From: Cycas panzhihuaensis
Taxonomy: Eukaryota; Cycadophyta
Assembly (NCBI GenBank): GCA_023213395.1
Contig: CM041465.1
Location: forward strand, 75,957,741-76,021,740
Length of the DNA stretch: 64,000 bases
Direction: 5' to 3'
The notes beneath the pieces were generated by a model, which was given only the letters and a program-made list of their open reading frames with translations, made no database searches and was not told the DNA's origin. This document shows positions 59,963 through 64,000 of the stretch, piece after piece. Position numbers and translations under genes: made by a program. How positions within the stretch are numbered: position 1 is the first letter of the stretch; each line of letters begins with the position of its first letter.

Positions 59963-61914
59963 ATTACAAAATAAATACATTAACCATAGTTTGATAAACC
60001 CTCTCTCAAAGCTAAAATCTCATATTTTGTTTTTTTTCCAAAAAGAAAGAAGACTGCTAAAATGAAACCCTAGTAGGAGAAAAATCCTCTATCCAACTTC
60101 AGAAATTACTTAGAACCACCTGTTGCAGCTTGGAGAAGATCCTTATAAAGCAAAGCCTTTCTTAACTAGTTCCAAAATGTATAAAAAATACTAAAGCAAT
60201 CACCGACATGAAGTAAAAGAAATTCCCAATGTAATGACATCCACATGCAGTCCATCAACAAATTTATCCAATGACAAAAATTGAAAAGAAATTTAAGAAG
60301 ATAAATAAGAAATGATCAAGGTTACATAGAGGCCTTTTTCTCTTATTCAGCACAATGATGCGAGAAGGCATTCAAGCCTTAAAAGGAGACGAAACCCTAG
60401 CAAAGTTAGTAACCTTCAATTCATCAATACTAAGTATTGATTAATGAAAATCATCTCGCCTATGAACCTACTATAGAACTAAGGAAATATCCTACCAAAC
60501 AATAGATTCTAATGGAAGAATAAAGACTAGTGACTAGGTTAAAGATGTCGCCAACCATTGAAGAGACCAAGACCAACAACCTTTTGAAAAAACATCAACC
60601 ATGCAAGGAATCAAGACCAACAACTAGCTTGAGAAAGTCATCAACCACGTAAGGAATCAAGACCAACAACCAGCCTAAAGAAGTTGTAACCATGCATGCA
60701 ACTAACACTAGTAATGAGCCTCTAGATATCAAGAGAAATCATGTAAAGGAGACACCCAGATAACATCATTCAAGAACCTCCATCGATCAGAGTTGTCGCC
60801 CTTCAAACCCAAAAAAACCTGAATGGAGAAGTGGAATGAAACCCATATCCAAGAATGTATAAATCTTTGTGAAGTTTATAAACTAATTTACTCCTTTTTT
60901 GGGTCTGCGTCCCTCTCCAATAATGTTTTATTTACCTTTTTTTATATAAGGGTAAGTTTAATTAAAATAAATTAAACTCTTTTTTTGGGTCCATCTAAGC
61001 CCCTCCCCTCCTCTAGCCCCAAACCACATAAGCCTCCTATGTGACCCTGATTAGTCCTTAAAGGGGGCTTAACCCCTATCTTAACAATTTACCTTTTATT
61101 TTTATGTTTATTTTTATTTTTTTAATTTTTCTTTCAAAAAGGGGGTACCTGTGTTATTTTTTTAATAACTTCAACATACGAAATCTAAATTCAATTCTGA
61201 AAGAAGTGTCAGATTCATATTTTAGATATGGATGCATTAACTAGCTGCTCAAGACATTTGGATGTCATTTTGATTTATAGAACCTCACCTAAATATATAT
61301 CTTCATTCACGTCTAGGTAAGCTGAGGTATGTATAAGTTTTTAAGAAAATTTTCATATGATTTATTAATTCTAGTATCTTAAGCTAGCAAATATTCCTTA
61401 TTTGATTTTAATTCAATAAAATTTATTAATTTTTTTATCGATATTATGAAATTAATTAAAAATTAAAGTAAAATAATTGTGTGTCCACCAAACATCTTAA
61501 TTTAATCTTTAATACATGTAATAATGATATCATTCATAAAAAATTTAATATTTTTTTATTATTAACTATAAATATTAATGTTAATAAGTTTATTTTACTA
61601 TATTTTTCTAATCAATGTTGAAAATAAAAGATTGAATGAGTTATCTTTATCTTTTCAATGGTAAATTAATGTGTTAAAGATAATTTGTTATGACCAAATA
61701 GCAATCTTAATTACATTATGTTCAATATTGACAAACTTATTTTAGTAAAACATCTACTTTTCAAAATGCATTTTTTGTTGCAAAATAAAATAAACCTCAT
61801 TCAAAAGTCTTCTATCTCTTATCTCCTAAAGAGGATTTCTTCGCTGGTCTATCCCATAATGGTGCTCATGTTGGGACTACCTCCTATGCATTGATTCTAG
61901 TATTAACCACTTAA
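59963..61914. other. AT-rich DNA with a minisatellite, no gene
   Basis: No protein domain is recognised. A minisatellite occupies 60518-60699. A C-rich patch at 60990-61075 resembles, in inverted orientation, a G-rich patch of element A near 12340-12390 (shared TGGACCCAAAAAAA), suggesting a small dispersed repeat. Confidence 0.4.
60518..60699. repeat. 46-bp minisatellite, four copies
   Basis: Units start at 60518, 60563, 60608 and 60654. Each has GA.(T/C)(A/C)AAGAC near its start and a CA(A)CCA core near its end. The second to fourth share AAGACCAACAAC; the first is the most diverged. Confidence 0.75.
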
Positions 61915-62790
61915 ACTATGTCGACTAGAAAACATGCATATCTCATAAGCTTAAAGCAACAAAAGCTATGGTAATATGTAATAGGAGAATTTGTTAAACC
62001 AATAGACAAAACATTAGATGCATATATGGTATATCTGATGAATTGTGATGGAGCTCTAAGCACCATCCTAACCTCTCTCTCTCTAGACATTATTCGTCAC
62101 TTCTCTAACATGTATGATTTAGCCACAAGATGGAATTCATTCAAAGGAGAAATACGATAAGGTTGACAATTAGAAGTTAGCCATTCTAGAATAACAAATA
62201 TATGATTTAAACTTCAAAGGTTTCTCTACAGTTGAAGACTTCTTATCAAAACTTTAACTTATCAAGAATACTTAGGAAATTACATAAAATCTTCCATAAA
62301 AGTAGATGATAAAATTTTCACTGTAACACACACATAAGATGATGATACACTCATTCGTCTCAGAATCAACAAACTTCCAAAACATTTTAATCTTTTCAAA
62401 ATCATTAGGTAGCAAGGTGTCATCCACAATTACATTCGATCAATTAACGAATCTGATAGTTGAATATCAAACAATGTTGATTCATACCAAGAAACATAAA
62501 GATCCTTCATGCCTTTTTTCTAAATCAAAACTAATTAATAAACCTAAACATCAAAATAACTATCAAAATAATCATTATAATCGTCCTAAATTCTAAAAAC
62601 CTCATAGAGGTACATCTACTCCAAACAATCCTCATCATAACAATAAGTATTTTGGATCATCTCAATCTCGTATCACCTCTAAACAATCATTCCTAAAAAG
62701 GAATTCTATTAATTCTAATTCTAATTAGAATATCAATTGTGCTTACTATCATAAAATGGGGCACACCATCGATGTTGTAAAAATAGAATT
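61915..62790 (+). pseudogene. Right-edge Copia gag
   Basis: Readable pieces are DKTLDAYMVYLMNCDGAL, LTSLSLDIIRHFSNMYDLAT, RWNSFKGEI and, at 62339-62590, FDQLTNLIVEYQTML followed by an Asn/Lys/His-rich tail. The zinc knuckle near 62738-62765 reads CAYYHKMGHTIDVV, with the second Cys changed to Tyr. Highly broken by stops and indels. Confidence 0.7.
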
Positions 62791-62899
62791 CCTTTTGAAG
62801 CCTGGAAAGCTTCTAAGGGGATCCAACCATAATCCCATAATTCTCATCATTCTCTAACTACTTCTACATTAGCCTTTTCACCTCTAACTTCTTAATCAC

Positions 62900-64000
62900 C
62901 CTTGTGGATTCTTAATTCTGGTGCATCCCATCATATGATGGGACATCAAGAATACATATCTTCCTATCATTCTGATCTTAATCCCAAAGAGGAAATCTCA
63001 TTTGAAAGTGGCTCATAACTAAAAGTCAAAGGAACATGAGATGTTTCTTTAATAAATGGTTCTATTAAGGATGTATTTTTCATTCTTGAATTACTATCAA
63101 ATCTTCTTTTAATATATCAAATCAGAAAGACCTCGTTGTCAATTTTGGAAAGACAGTTTGTTTCAAAAACCTTTAAACAAGTTCAAAATAATTGCCTCGG
63201 GACCTATAGATCATAAAATAAGTCTCTATAATCTAACAAGTTTTTAACATTCTAAAGCAAAAGCTTTCAATGCCTTCATAGCTAAATCTAATCTAATCAG
63301 TAAGTTATGGCATGCTTAGTTTGGCTATACAAGTTATGGAAAACTTCAATATTTAAGCAAGCATGATATAGTTCATGGATTACCCACCTTAAGTATAATC
63401 TATTGAGTTTGTGAAGCCTAGATAATAGGAAAGCAACACATAGATCTCTTTCCATATAAGACTACATTTAGAGCGAAAATATACTTGAACTAGTACACTG
63501 ATATTTATGGTCTTTTCCAAGTATCATATACTCTAGAAGTAAATATTTTGTCACTTTCATTGATGATTTTTCTAGAAAATGTTGGGTTTATATGCTTAAA
63601 ACAAGAAGTCGATCTCAAAACATGGAATATAATTCTAGCATTTGATTGCACATACTCCCCAATAAAATGGTGTTCAACACAAAAATTGTACACTCATAGA
63701 AATGACTTGATATATGTTACATGCAAAAGTTTTAGATCTAAAGTTATGGGTTGAAGTAATAGCCTATTCCAACTATCTTTTAAATTGATTACTAAGTAAA
63801 TCACTATAGAATATTACACCATAATGTAAATGGTCTAATGAAAACCTTCTATCAAACATCTTAAAATATTCAGAAGCATTGCATGGGGGCATGTTCCCAT
63901 AGAAAAACATAAGAAACTCAACCCTAAAATTTCTAAATACATCTTCATTCACTATAACAAAGAAAGCAAGGCATATAGGATTCTTGATCTAATCAATGTA
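62900..64000 (+). pseudogene. Right-edge Copia protease and integrase
   Basis: The protease active site near 62910 reads ILNSGASHHMMGHQEYIS; the catalytic Asp is Asn. The GAG-pre-integrase region near 63300-63450 reads KLWHA, stop, FGYTSYGKLQYLSKHDIV and HGLPTLSIIY. FPYKTTFRAKIYLN leads into the integrase core near 63550, which is not readable enough to find its acids. The C-terminal HVPIEKHKKLNPKISKYIFI and ESKAYRILDLINV reach the window end. Confidence 0.75.

Larger units (their letters stand above)
61915..64000 (+). mobile_element. Copia fragment at right edge (gag, protease, integrase)
   Basis: A plus-strand Copia polyprotein that runs out of the window. No LTR or primer site is recognised to its left. 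In order: gag domain, zinc knuckle, protease, GAG-pre-integrase, integrase. RT is expected beyond 64000. Breaks are frequent and in all frames, so it is an old copy. Confidence 0.75.

Noticed and set aside
60990-61090. C-rich patch resembling an inverted copy of the G-rich patch at 12340-12390
   Set aside because: Shared words are short (TGGACCCAAAAAAA and G-runs) and the alignment is weak outside them. It is noted as a possible dispersed repeat but not supported as a defined element.

Overview
This window looks like intergenic nuclear DNA of a land plant. It is filled with LTR retrotransposons in many states of decay. Plant-type Ty1/Copia and Ty3/Gypsy (Tat-like and chromovirus) polyproteins, initiator-Met-tRNA primer binding sites, a plant mobile domain (PMD) ORF and a fragment of the chlorophyll-biosynthesis gene CHLM all point that way. 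I see no intact cellular gene, no rRNA or tRNA gene and no CRISPR. Elements are given letters here (A, B, C, ...) for cross-reference.

Layout. Positions 1-9862 form a GC-rich block unlike the rest of the window. It holds a broken Tat-like Ty3/Gypsy pol (RT, RNase H, integrase), then on the opposite strand a decayed PMD plus coiled-coil ORF, then a second, free-standing RNase HI on the forward strand, then about 3 kb without a recognisable gene. From about 9863 the DNA becomes AT-rich.

Positions 11155-27558 are a three-level nest. Element A (minus strand, LTRs about 345 bp, carries a CHLM fragment, no visible gag or pol) is interrupted by Copia element B (minus strand, LTRs about 675 bp). The 3' LTR of B is interrupted by Copia element C (plus strand, 298-bp LTRs). 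All three levels have LTR pairs, primer binding sites and 5-bp target-site duplications that can be read by eye.

Positions 28080-34527 are a structurally complete but coding-dead chromovirus (374-bp LTRs, C-terminal chromodomain). Positions 36291-39089 are a short LTR element (element I) with a perfect CTACC target duplication and a 114-bp AT microsatellite in only one LTR. Positions 40260-41530 are a Gypsy RNase H/integrase remnant. Positions 43275-43494 are a TA/GA microsatellite. Positions 44535-53000 are a string of truncated elements: Copia F on minus, Gypsy G and H on plus, and a Copia gag stub.

Positions 53643-59957 are Copia element D, with a perfect AAGCT duplication and one almost continuous frame from gag into RT. 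After a minisatellite at 60518-60699, a further Copia fragment runs off the right edge from about 61915.

How it fits together: nothing here forms a cellular pathway. The functional logic is that of retrotransposons: LTR promoter, tRNA primer site, gag-pol, polypurine tract, LTR. Most inactivating changes read as G-to-A or C-to-T transitions (Cys to Tyr in zinc knuckles, Asp to Asn and Glu to Lys at catalytic sites, Gln/Trp codons to stops). That fits deamination of methylated cytosine in silenced DNA. The most interesting items are the gene fragment carried in element A, and the Tat-like block with an antisense PMD ORF and a displaced second RNase H. All alignments were made by eye, so identities are approximate.
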